Source: a virus
Length of the DNA stretch: 25,501 nucleotides
Strand: one strand, 5' to 3'
Virus record (IMG/VR): IMGVR_UViG_3300025759_000630
Coordinates: 1 to 25,501 of that record
The position numbers and the translations under genes are program-made. The notes under the pieces were generated by a model. That model did no database searches and was not told the DNA's origin. It was given only the letters and a program-made list of their open reading frames with translations. Of this stretch, positions 16,826 through 23,644 are shown piece by piece (the stretch's first letter is position 1; the number at the start of each line of letters is the position of its first letter).

Positions 16826-17299
16826 TTATGCTGCTAGTTCTATATCATCAGTTATCTGCCATGCATTTCGCCATTGACGATGTTCAGGCAGTTGATGTGT
16901 TTGGCATATAACCATCTTTGGTTTATTACCTTCATCCCATGTTCGCCATACACGTTGTGGGATATCTTTTTGGATTAGGTATTCTATTGCTTGTTCCTCT
17001 GTCATTGCTTCAACAGGTTTAGTGTTATGCAACAAATACCCTCTCGTATGTTTTTCAAAATCAGGTTGTGCTTCGTCTTTTGCTAATTCCCAATATACTT
17101 CAACAGGTGGTAGTATGCCACCCTGTAATGCACAAGCCATCCAATTAGGGTCAGGAACTAATATCTTTGCAGGATTATCCATATCCTCTGGGTCTTCATA
17201 TACTACTCGTATATCTGATTGCACTTTCTCTAGGTTCTCTTTTGCCCAATGCAATCGTTCCCATAGATGTGTTCCTTGAAACTCTGGTGTTTTTATCAT
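16826..17299 (-). CDS. Fibre-accessory protein with C-terminal WRNAW motif (copy A)
   Basis: 157 residues. It starts MIKTPEFQGTHLWERLHWAKENLEK and has a DPNWMACALQGGILPP segment in the centre. The C-terminus QHRQW-type 'EHRQWRNAWQITDDIELAA' shares RNAW-I with the 123-aa protein that follows it. Rich in Trp, Glu and Lys, unlike the Ser/Thr-rich fibre proteins, so it is more likely a cytoplasmic assembly factor or structural adaptor than a fibre (inference). Its ATG overlaps the stop of the upstream GDLA gene, whose GDLA codons supply the ribosome site. Confidence 0.6.
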   Translation of the reverse strand: MIKTPEFQGTHLWERLHWAKENLEKVQSDIRVVYEDPEDMDNPAKILVPDPNWMACALQGGILPPVEVYWELAKDEAQPDFEKHTRGYLLHNTKPVEAMTEEQAIEYLIQKDIPQRVWRTWDEGNKPKMVICQTHQLPEHRQWRNAWQITDDIELAA

Positions 17300-17691
17300 G
17301 CTAAATCTCCCATAGCAATTGTACCTTGTCTATTAGTATCTACTAAACTACCACCTTCATAATGATATGTTAAAATAGTGCTAGTAGTTTGTCCTTCAAA
17401 ACTTGAATGTACATTAGTTCTAGTAGATGCATCTTGGCTATTAACTGATGCTGAAAAACCATCATTAGACATATTGTTAGTAAAATTATTAGTATAATTA
17501 CCTGTGCCATTATCTGTAGTGCTACCTACATTAAAGCTATCTCTAGTAGCTAAAGTGCTAGTTCCATTAATGTTACTCCAAGCCTTTGCCACACCATTAA
17601 ATAAATAACTCGTATCAATAGACTTTTCTGTACTTGTGTTCTTAGCATCAGAAGTTGTCAGCGTATCAAATTTTAAATTACCAAAAGCCAT
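17296..17691 (-). CDS. GDLA-family short fibre protein (copy 3)
   Basis: 131 residues. The head MAFGNLKFDTLTTSDAKNT is a variant of the family's '-L-(V/F)-DTL'. Core: FNGVAKAWSN, then TRDSFNVGSTTDNGTGNYTNNFTNNMSNDGFSAS. End: MGDLA. This copy preserves the family consensus best. TAATG links it to the upstream copy and ATGA to the 157-aa downstream gene. It is the third of three consecutive GDLA genes. Confidence 0.78.
   Translation of the reverse strand: MAFGNLKFDTLTTSDAKNTSTEKSIDTSYLFNGVAKAWSNINGTSTLATRDSFNVGSTTDNGTGNYTNNFTNNMSNDGFSASVNSQDASTRTNVHSSFEGQTTSTILTYHYEGGSLVDTNRQGTIAMGDLA
17300..17310 (-). promoter_or_regulatory. Coding ribosome-binding element GGAGATTTAGC (GDLA copy 3)
   Basis: Same element at the end of GDLA copy 3; ATGA overlap with the WRNAW-motif gene. 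Confidence 0.75.
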
Positions 17692-18122
17692 TATGCTAAG
17701 TCTCCTACAAACTGATTAGTAACATAGTGATAATCTGCCACACCTTGTGCACCAGCATTACCATACGCTGATACAATTTCACAACTTCCTGTATCTATGT
17801 CGTTTCTATTATGAACTTGTTGTGTGTAATGATTATCAATTACGTCTTCATTTGCACCATGTGTTCCTGCATGACCATAGCCTTCTGCTGCCCTAAAGTT
17901 ATTTGTAAAATTAGGTTTATGAATACCTGACGCTACATCTGTATAGCTACCAACATTAAAACTATCAGTAGCAGAAATTGCTCCACCACTATGATTTCCT
18001 GCATACCAAACTTTGGTTAAACCTTGTTGCAGATTAGTAGTAGTAGAACCACCTTCACCTGTTACAACGATTGAACCTGCTGAAGTTGTGCCTGTAAGAG
18101 TGTTGACTTTAGCTGTACTCAT
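17691..18122 (-). CDS. GDLA-family short fibre protein (copy 2)
   Basis: 143 residues from MSTAKVNTLTGTTSAG. A longer reading from ATG 18137 would add five residues inside the upstream gene; ATG 18122 overlaps the upstream stop as ATGA and has GGAG 8 bases upstream, so it is chosen. Core: LTKVWYAGN, then ATDSFNVGSYTDVASGIHKPNFTNNFRAAEGYGHAGTHG; end VGDLA. His-rich turns (GHAGTHG) may be surface loops. Likely a tip or appendage subunit. Confidence 0.78.
   Translation of the reverse strand: MSTAKVNTLTGTTSAGSIVVTGEGGSTTTNLQQGLTKVWYAGNHSGGAISATDSFNVGSYTDVASGIHKPNFTNNFRAAEGYGHAGTHGANEDVIDNHYTQQVHNRNDIDTGSCEIVSAYGNAGAQGVADYHYVTNQFVGDLA
17695..17705 (-). promoter_or_regulatory. Coding ribosome-binding element GGAGACTTAGC (GDLA copy 2)
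   Basis: Same element with one synonymous change (GAT to GAC); TAATG overlap with GDLA copy 3. Confidence 0.75.
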
Positions 18123-18577
18123 GCTAAGTCTCCACACATTGTTGCATTTAAATATGCATAATCAGCAATCCCTGATGCACTAGCTGAAGCGTATGCTGTT
18201 ACAAGTTCTATACTACTTGATGTCACATCATCATCTTGTTTTGGTTGAACATTGTAAACATGGTCAGTAACATCTGATGCATGACCCATACAACCAGATA
18301 CTGTATATATTTTGTTTCCTCCAAAGTTATTAGTAAATGCTATTGTATAATTACCACCTGCAACATCTGTTGTAGAACTACAATTAAATGAATCATTAAA
18401 AATAGCATCTCCACTATCATTTGTTGCAGTAAACCAAGTTTTTACTAAGCTTTGCACAAGATTTTGTGTATTGCTAGTGCTGTTGTCTGTTTCATACACA
18501 GAAGTATTTTTTACTCTTATGTCTACTCCTGCTGTTCCACCAGTTTTTCTAATTGTATCTGCTAGTAATGTACTCAT
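18119..18577 (-). CDS. GDLA-family short fibre protein (copy 1)
   Basis: 152 residues. The head MSTLLADTIRKTGGTAGVDI matches the family head with a longer linker. Core: LVKTWFTATN, then FNDSFNCSSTTDVAGGNYTIAFTNNFGGNKIYTVSGCMGHASD; end MCGDLA. The Cys in the FNC variant and the Cys near the end distinguish this copy. The gene is coupled (ATGA) to the MPYIGK gene upstream and to copy 2 downstream, so this is the first unit of the tandem array. Confidence 0.78.
   Translation of the reverse strand: MSTLLADTIRKTGGTAGVDIRVKNTSVYETDNSTSNTQNLVQSLVKTWFTATNDSGDAIFNDSFNCSSTTDVAGGNYTIAFTNNFGGNKIYTVSGCMGHASDVTDHVYNVQPKQDDDVTSSSIELVTAYASASASGIADYAYLNATMCGDLA
18123..18133 (-). promoter_or_regulatory. Coding ribosome-binding element GGAGACTTAGC (GDLA copy 1)
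   Basis: Same element with GAC; ATGA overlap with GDLA copy 2. It fixes that gene's start at 18122 instead of the longer reading from 18137. Confidence 0.75.
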
Positions 18578-19023
18578 AAAGTCACCAATGTCCCACCTGA
18601 CTCAATCGTAAGTGTCACTCCACTTGCAACTGTAAATGGACCTGTTACGTTAGCATTTTCTGTAGCAAGTATTGTTATGTTCGCTGTCAATGACTGAGCA
18701 TTTGTTCTAAATAATCCACCACCTTTAAAGTTACCTTTGTTCTCAGCGGCAGGTGTTATTGTTGATGCTTGAGGAGCTAGGTAGTTTACAAATATGTTAC
18801 CTGTTCCACTTGAAGGTGCGGCAGTAAAAGTTAAAGTTGTACCATCAGGTATTGTGTAAGCTGCCGTATCCTGTACCACACCATCTACAGATACAAGAAC
18901 GTCTTGCACAGAACTTACAGTTGTTGTCAACGTAAATGTTGTATCACTGCCGTCACCATTAAATCTCTGTACGGCTGTTGTACTTTGATATGCTGTTGCT
19001 ACATCTTTACCTATGTATGGCAT
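18574..19023 (-). CDS. MPYIGK-headed fibre protein (copy 1)
   Basis: 149 residues. The head MPYIGKDVATAYQSTTAVQRFNGDG is followed by a beta domain with VQDVLVSVDGVVQDTAAYTIPDGTTLTFTAAPSSGTGNIFVNYLAPQ, a widespread small phage-fibre domain. The C-terminal part (FRTNAQSLTANITILATENANVTGPFTVASGVTLTIESGGTLVTL) resembles the fold of copy 2 at 15024-15482. It precedes the three-copy GDLA array, as copy 2 precedes its GDLA gene. Its ATG forms TAATG with the upstream gene. Confidence 0.75.
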   Translation of the reverse strand: MPYIGKDVATAYQSTTAVQRFNGDGSDTTFTLTTTVSSVQDVLVSVDGVVQDTAAYTIPDGTTLTFTAAPSSGTGNIFVNYLAPQASTITPAAENKGNFKGGGLFRTNAQSLTANITILATENANVTGPFTVASGVTLTIESGGTLVTL

Positions 19024-19364
19024 TAGGTTATCTCCATGATACTCATTGTAGCACTAATTTTATCAGCTACAGAACAGTCTACTTTAATAATATCAGTTGC
19101 TTCCAAAACTAATTTATTTCCTGCCATAACCTCAATACTACTTCCTGCTGGTACTGGAACATCTTTTAACAAGTGAGAAACAACATCAGCACTTTCGTTG
19201 TCTGTTACTGTGACAGTAGCCGTAACTTGAGAAGTATGTACATTACATAACATTAATCCAAGAACGATTGTTGTTGTGCTGCTTGGAACAGTATATAATG
19301 TATCTGGTGTTCCTGCACTACTTGGCATTAGTGCATTGTTTTTAAGTTTAAATGTATTTGCCAT
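19023..19364 (-). CDS. Small beta-sandwich virion protein (paralogue of 21643-21993)
   Basis: 113 residues. Layout: head, then TLYTVPSSTTTIVLGLMLCNVHTSQVTATVTVTD, AGSSIEVMAGNKLVLEATDIIKVDCSVADKISATMSIMEIT. The 116-aa protein at 21643-21993 has the same order: TLYTCPTNRTALIKEIFICNVDTTNSTDITLAITD ... LDSADIILESGDIIKAQASAADDLEVSAFIEEY. The pair therefore arose by duplication (inference). Probably a beta-sandwich virion component; no named function. Its last codons (MEIT) carry the GGAGAT ribosome site of the next gene. Confidence 0.7.
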   Translation of the reverse strand: MANTFKLKNNALMPSSAGTPDTLYTVPSSTTTIVLGLMLCNVHTSQVTATVTVTDNESADVVSHLLKDVPVPAGSSIEVMAGNKLVLEATDIIKVDCSVADKISATMSIMEIT

Positions 19365-19367
19365 ATT

Positions 19368-21200
19368 TTATCCTAACGCTATTGCTAATGCTGTTGCTTC
19401 ATTAGATGCTGCTGTTGCTGTTGTCTTTGCATCTATCTGTGTTTGTATTGCTGATGTCACACCATCTAAGTGACCTATCTCTGTTGATGTAACAGCACTT
19501 ACAATAAGATTACCACTACCATCTGACACTAATGCCCTTGATACTGTTAAGTCTGCCATCTTACTAAATGCTATTGCTGCATTTGATGCTACACTTGCGT
19601 TGACTACAGCGTTTGATGCAAGTTCAGCAGCACCAACAGCATCGTCTGCCAACATAGAATTTTCAACAGCACCTGCTTGTATTGTAGCTGATCCTGTTAC
19701 GTTACCTGCACCAGTAAAACTAGCAGATGTCCAAACAACATCTCCTGTCATTCCAATAGTTCTACCTGTAGCTAATGCTGTGGCTGTGTCTGCATTACCT
19801 GTTAAAGCACCTGTAACATTTGCTGTAATCGCATCTGGCAACCCAATCGTTATTGTTCCTGAACTCTCTCCAACCACAACTTCATTACTTGTTCCTGAAA
19901 AGGTAAGTGTACCACCTAACGCTATAGCTGTTGAGCTAGAAGCATCTGCTACAGTTATGCTTGAGTTAGCTAGTTTAGCATTAGCTATAGACCCTGCTAA
20001 CTGTGCATTTGTAATTGTTCCTGACAATGAACTTGTAGGATAATTAGTTGCATCTGATAAATTAAAAGCAGGAGTAGCATCACTTGCTCCTAAATCTAGA
20101 GATATTCCTCCAAAACTTACTGAGTCATTTGCTAGTTTACTATTAGCAATACTACCTGCAAGTTGTGCATTTGTAATTGTTCCTACTAGTGAACTTGTAG
20201 GATAGGCAGTTGCATCAGATAAATCAAAAGCAGGTGTTGTATCACTTGCACCCAATGCTAAAGATACACCACCAAAGTTAATAGAAGAGTTAGCTAGTTT
20301 TGAATTTGCAATTGCTGCACTAGATTTTATATCAGCGTTAACAATGTTTGTTATTGTATTACTATCTGAGTCAATAGTTTTATTAGTTAAAGTTTGTGCT
20401 ATTGTTGTAGAAACTAAATCTGATGTAGTAGTAACATCAATACCATGATCAGGAAGTCTTAATGTATTAGCCGCTCTAGCAGAATGTGGTGCAGCTAGAA
20501 TTGTTTGACCATGACTGTTTGCTTCACAATTAAGAACAAGTGCTCCTGCGTTATCATTGCCTTTAACTACAACTCTACCAGTTCCATGTGCCGCAAGATC
20601 AATATCTTGATTGGATGCTGTAGTTACAATATCTTGTCCACCTAAGTTTAAATTACTAGCTAGTGTTCCAAGACTGGTTAAACTAGATGCAGTTACTGTT
20701 GATTTAAGTGTATTACCTGATAATGTTCCTGCTGCGGCAGTTACAGTTATATCACCTGTTCCATTAAAACTTACACCATTAATTGCTCTAGCATTTTCTA
20801 AAGCAGTAGCAGTATCAGCATTGCCTGTAACATCACCTGTGATATTACCTACAAATGTTCCATTGATATTATTACTTGCATCTTTAAACACAGCCTTACT
20901 TGATGGATATGTTATAAATATTTCTTTTGTTCCTGATGCCCAACTGTGAACATTGTCATTGCCTGAGTTAGAACTTGCAAGTATAGTTGTTCTTGTTAAT
21001 GTGTTTCCTGAACTGTTATATGTACCTATACCAATTTCAAAGTTTGTTCCATCAGTACATACATAGTAAGTTGTATCAGTATCACCTAAATGTGAGCCAA
21101 AAGTTTCAAAACCTGTTACTGCACCACCTAAAGCATATGCATCAGAGCTTCCTGTAGTAGTAGTAGTTTCTTTTACTCTGTCATGTACTTCAAGAGCCAT
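19368..21200 (-). CDS. Large tail fibre with 54-residue repeats
   Basis: 610 residues. Residues 1-105 (MALEVHDRVKETTTTTG, 'YYVCTDGTNFEIGIGTYNSSGNTLTRTTILASSNSG', FITYPSSKAV) form a standard tail-attachment domain of marine phage fibres. NADTATALENARAINGVSFNGTGDITVTA at 127-155 and NADTATALATGRTIGMTGDVVWTSASFTGAGNVTGSAT at 469-506 are shaft repeats known from T4-type and cyanophage fibres. Residues 298-405 hold two full 54-residue repeats. The end (EIGHLDGVTSAIQTQIDAK...) is a coiled-coil trimerisation-type tail. No S74 domain is present, so folding may need a separate chaperone (inference). Confidence 0.85.
   Translation of the reverse strand: MALEVHDRVKETTTTTGSSDAYALGGAVTGFETFGSHLGDTDTTYYVCTDGTNFEIGIGTYNSSGNTLTRTTILASSNSGNDNVHSWASGTKEIFITYPSSKAVFKDASNNINGTFVGNITGDVTGNADTATALENARAINGVSFNGTGDITVTAAAGTLSGNTLKSTVTASSLTSLGTLASNLNLGGQDIVTTASNQDIDLAAHGTGRVVVKGNDNAGALVLNCEANSHGQTILAAPHSARAANTLRLPDHGIDVTTTSDLVSTTIAQTLTNKTIDSDSNTITNIVNADIKSSAAIANSKLANSSINFGGVSLALGASDTTPAFDLSDATAYPTSSLVGTITNAQLAGSIANSKLANDSVSFGGISLDLGASDATPAFNLSDATNYPTSSLSGTITNAQLAGSIANAKLANSSITVADASSSTAIALGGTLTFSGTSNEVVVGESSGTITIGLPDAITANVTGALTGNADTATALATGRTIGMTGDVVWTSASFTGAGNVTGSATIQAGAVENSMLADDAVGAAELASNAVVNASVASNAAIAFSKMADLTVSRALVSDGSGNLIVSAVTSTEIGHLDGVTSAIQTQIDAKTTATAASNEATALAIALG
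19986..20309 (-). repeat. Two tandem 54-residue (162-bp) fibre repeats
   Basis: Residues 298-351 and 352-405 of the 610-aa fibre each begin ANSKLAN and end NAQLAGSI, with 'GG(V/I)SL-LGASD-TPAF-LSDAT-YPTSSL' in the middle. A third, partial copy begins ANAKLAN at residue 406. The DNA is also clearly similar (copies at 20148-20309 and 19986-20147). Confidence 0.88.
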
Positions 21201-21202
21201 AC

Positions 21203-21640
21203 TTATGCTAACCTTATAATTGCATCACTTGCATCTGCTGTCGGCATAGCTACTGTAAATGTACCTGCCGTAGATGCTACTGTTCCACCAAAACTAATTA
21301 CTGCTATTGCTCTGCTACCTGCACTTGCATTATATATCATTGCACCTGCAGCTGAGATAGTAGAGTTACTAAAGCTAACATCTGCAAAGTCTACAAGAGC
21401 AGTTGTGCCACTTACAGTTATAGCTACACTTCCCAAAGTTGCACCACCACTAGAGTACCCTGTACCTGATGCTTCATCTGATGCGTCTGTTATGTTTGAA
21501 TAGTTTGTGGATGTTGCGTTATATGTTCCTGATTCACCGGATTTAATTAACGCTATTTTAAGAGTGTGTCCATCAAGGTCATGTAAGCCTTGAAGTAACT
21601 CTTTTTTGAAAGTTGTTGTCATTGCAGTCGTAATTGACAT
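21203..21640 (-). CDS. Small virion protein, unknown
   Basis: 145 residues. Starts MSITTAMTTTFKKELLQGLHDLDGHTLKIALIKSGES, followed by Ser/Thr/Ala-rich beta stretches (VDFADVSFSNSTISAAGAMIYNAS, ISFGGTVASTAGTFTVAMPTADASDAIIRLA). The 'MTTTFKxELLxGxHxLDGHTLKIALIKSG' start is a recurring type in marine phages between capsid and fibre genes. Probable structural protein; no enzyme motif or membrane segment. It is 2 bp both from its upstream and downstream genes. Confidence 0.7.
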   Translation of the reverse strand: MSITTAMTTTFKKELLQGLHDLDGHTLKIALIKSGESGTYNATSTNYSNITDASDEASGTGYSSGGATLGSVAITVSGTTALVDFADVSFSNSTISAAGAMIYNASAGSRAIAVISFGGTVASTAGTFTVAMPTADASDAIIRLA

Positions 21641-21642
21641 GT

Positions 21643-21993
21643 TTACCTCATTGGGTCAGGATATTCTTCTATAAATGCAGACACTTCTAAATCGTCTGCC
21701 GCACTTGCCTGTGCCTTTATTATATCTCCTGACTCTAATATAATGTCTGCACTATCTAATCTTAAAAAGTCATCATTAGCAACTGTTTTAGTTTTAATTA
21801 AATTAAAAGTAGTAGAAGCTGATGTGTCTGTAATTGCTAATGTAATGTCTGTACTGTTTGTAGTATCAACATTACATATAAAAATCTCTTTAATTAATGC
21901 TGTTCTATTTGTAGGACAAGTATAAAGTGTAGTAAGATCAGTACTAGATAAATCTAGAAATGCGTTTATTCTTCTTTTCACCTCAACTGTCAT
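21643..21993 (-). CDS. Small beta-sandwich virion protein (paralogue of 19023-19364)
   Basis: 116 residues. It shows the same segments in the same order as the 113-aa protein downstream of the 610-aa fibre: TLYTCPTNRTALIKEIFICNVD, TDITLAITD and SADIILESGDIIKAQASAADDLEVSAFIEEY. AGGA lies before the start. It is the first gene after the terminator-like hairpin at 22008-22038. Virion location is inferred; the two paralogues flank the 145-aa protein and the 610-aa fibre, so they might cap different parts of one structure. Confidence 0.68.
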   Translation of the reverse strand: MTVEVKRRINAFLDLSSTDLTTLYTCPTNRTALIKEIFICNVDTTNSTDITLAITDTSASTTFNLIKTKTVANDDFLRLDSADIILESGDIIKAQASAADDLEVSAFIEEYPDPMR

Positions 21994-22007
21994 AATAAAT
22001 TCCTGTT

Positions 22008-22038
22008 AAAAGGAAAGGCAAGTTACCCTGCCCTTCCT
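22008..22038 (-). terminator. Possible intrinsic terminator after the head genes
   Basis: On the minus strand AGGAAGGGCA pairs with TGCCTTTCCT (10 bp, one G-U) around an 8-base loop, followed by TTTT. It lies in the 57-bp gap after the 165-aa capsid-associated gene. The T run is short, so termination may be partial and set the ratio of head to fibre transcripts. Confidence 0.6.
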
Positions 22039-22050
22039 ATGTTAAGTGAG

Positions 22051-22548
22051 TTACGCTAATGTATCTCTGTCTACTTCATCGGCATTGAAACCATTTCCAG
22101 TTCCTTGACCCATGTCGCTGACATCAGCTAGTATAGCATACACTCTGATTTTACCTGCTGAGAAAGTTGCACCATCTCCTGCGAAAGTTAAATCAAGCGT
22201 GTCTGCTGTGCTAAGAACTACGTCTGCTGATGGAGTAACACTAGGAGCATATGCTCCGTCTGCCGCACCATCAATATCAAAAGCAGCAACATATTCGTTG
22301 TCGTCTGCTCCTGTACCTAGTATAGCAGTAGCGTTAGTGCCTGTGTTCATAGTTGCACTTTCTTCAACCTCAAAACCTGCTGCAATAATTTTAGTATGTG
22401 CAGGAATTGTTAAGCACTGAACTACGTCACCACCTGTACAAGAAATTGCTTGTGCAGTAAGATCAATAGTCTTTTGAATTTGATAAGGTTGTCTTCCTCT
22501 TTGAGTATTACCATGAGCTGGTAAAAGTAAAGATGTTACTGTAGCCAT
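22051..22548 (-). CDS. Capsid-associated protein (possible head decoration)
   Basis: 165 residues. Starts MATVTSLLLPAHGNTQRGRQPYQIQKTIDLTAQ, with a beta-rich body (GGDVVQCLTIPAHTKIIAAGFEVEESATMNTGTNATAILG) and an acidic flexible end. The first gene after the major capsid gene often encodes a decoration or cement protein; size and beta composition fit that, but no diagnostic motif is visible. GGGAGA lies before the start. A tail connector is the alternative. Confidence 0.65.
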   Translation of the reverse strand: MATVTSLLLPAHGNTQRGRQPYQIQKTIDLTAQAISCTGGDVVQCLTIPAHTKIIAAGFEVEESATMNTGTNATAILGTGADDNEYVAAFDIDGAADGAYAPSVTPSADVVLSTADTLDLTFAGDGATFSAGKIRVYAILADVSDMGQGTGNGFNADEVDRDTLA

Positions 22549-22561
22549 TATCTATTCTCCC

Positions 22562-23644
22562 TTATGCTATGTTGTAGATTGCAGTAGTAATACATTCTGG
22601 TCTTAGAATCTTTCTACCATACAAATGCATACCACGAACAATATCAGCGAAACTATCAGGGTCCCTGTAAGTTTCTGTCTTGTTGATTTGTTCAGCAGTA
22701 GCTATAGCAGAACTGTGTCCACCTACAATAACACCATAGTTAGATGTATTGGAAGCAGCTTGAGTTCCCGGACCAGTACCAACTGACGGCAAGTTATTTG
22801 ACATGTATACTTTAAAACCATGTAAATTGTTTAGAACCATACCATTCTGAAGACCACCTGTGTTTCCACCAAAGTCTGCGTTAAACAGTCTTGAGTCTTC
22901 GTCTTTTAATAGTTCAACAAATACAGGGTCAACTACAAGCCATCTATTTGCTGAGTCAACGTTTTGTTGATCCAATTTCCTTGACATACGAGCAATCAAT
23001 GTCAATGGAAAAGTTGTACCATCAGCAGGAGTTGTGTCTGTTGATCCACCTGCTCTTGGTTTAAGTAAGATACTGTTACTTGCAGAACCTGTACTACCAT
23101 CACCATCGCCAAAGTCACTAGCATCTAATTTCATAGAAGCGAGTAGTTCATCACTACCTGCTGATGAAACAGCTTTAGTTCCGTTGACTGTGGTATTAGC
23201 AGTATCAGCCGCACCATGTAATGCTGACTGTTTAAATCCTGATAAATAACCTAGTACTTCTTGGTCGTATTGATCTTTCAATCTGTATGCTGCACGATCA
23301 GATGCAAGTGATTGAAAGTTAATATGCGAATGAGCTTCTTCAATATCATCAACTTTAAATGCAAAGTAATTTGCTTTGTCAATGACAAGAGAAAACTCTT
23401 CATCGTCAATGTCTTGTGGTGAAATAGTTGTACCACGAGCATAAGACTTGACTGTAATTTCAGGTTCTTTGATTACTTTAACTGTATCTCCAAAGTTTGC
23501 AATTTCACCAAAGTAGTCTGAATTAGTTATTGCTTCTACAACAGAACCCTTGCGAAATGCAAGTTGTACCTGTTTAGAATATATGATTGGCGAGAAATTA
23601 CCATTAGGTAAATTTCCATGTCCTGCCACGCTAGTAAAAGCCAT
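22562..23644 (-). CDS. Major capsid protein
   Basis: 360 residues. Starts MAFTSVAGHGNLPNGNFSPIIYSKQVQLAFRKGSVVEAITNSDYFGEIANFGDTVKV, then a domain with VDDIEEAHSHINF and RAAYRLKDQYDQEVLGYL, ending GMHLYGRKILRPECITTAIYNIA. Helix after a flexible N-arm, an 'IxNxDYxGEIxxFGDTVKV' segment and a C-terminal '(V)xGxxxYGxKxLRPEx(I)TTA' strand fit HK97-fold coat proteins of marine podo/siphoviruses. It follows the scaffolding gene and has the strongest ribosome site in the window (AAAAAGGAGA) plus its own promoter, as expected for the most abundant virion protein. Confidence 0.9.
   Translation of the reverse strand: MAFTSVAGHGNLPNGNFSPIIYSKQVQLAFRKGSVVEAITNSDYFGEIANFGDTVKVIKEPEITVKSYARGTTISPQDIDDEEFSLVIDKANYFAFKVDDIEEAHSHINFQSLASDRAAYRLKDQYDQEVLGYLSGFKQSALHGAADTANTTVNGTKAVSSAGSDELLASMKLDASDFGDGDGSTGSASNSILLKPRAGGSTDTTPADGTTFPLTLIARMSRKLDQQNVDSANRWLVVDPVFVELLKDEDSRLFNADFGGNTGGLQNGMVLNNLHGFKVYMSNNLPSVGTGPGTQAASNTSNYGVIVGGHSSAIATAEQINKTETYRDPDSFADIVRGMHLYGRKILRPECITTAIYNIA

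Noticed and set aside
17691-18137. Longer start at 18137 for GDLA copy 2 (MWRLS extension)
   Set aside because: It has no ribosome site of its own, while ATG 18122 has GGAG and the ATGA overlap seen in sister genes.
12633-18577. Diversity-generating retroelement acting on the fibre family
   Set aside because: No reverse transcriptase and no template/variable repeat pair with adenine-specific differences is visible in the window; differences between copies are spread along the whole genes.
19600-20043. Long plus-strand open frame (147 codons) opposite the 610-aa fibre
   Set aside because: It is antisense to a well supported fibre gene, is made of Ala/Val/Pro-rich residues expected from reading Thr/Ala/Asn codons backwards, and has no ribosome site.
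19986-20309. CRISPR-like or mobile repeat array
   Set aside because: The 162-bp repeats are contiguous, in frame and code for a fibre shaft; there are no unique spacers.
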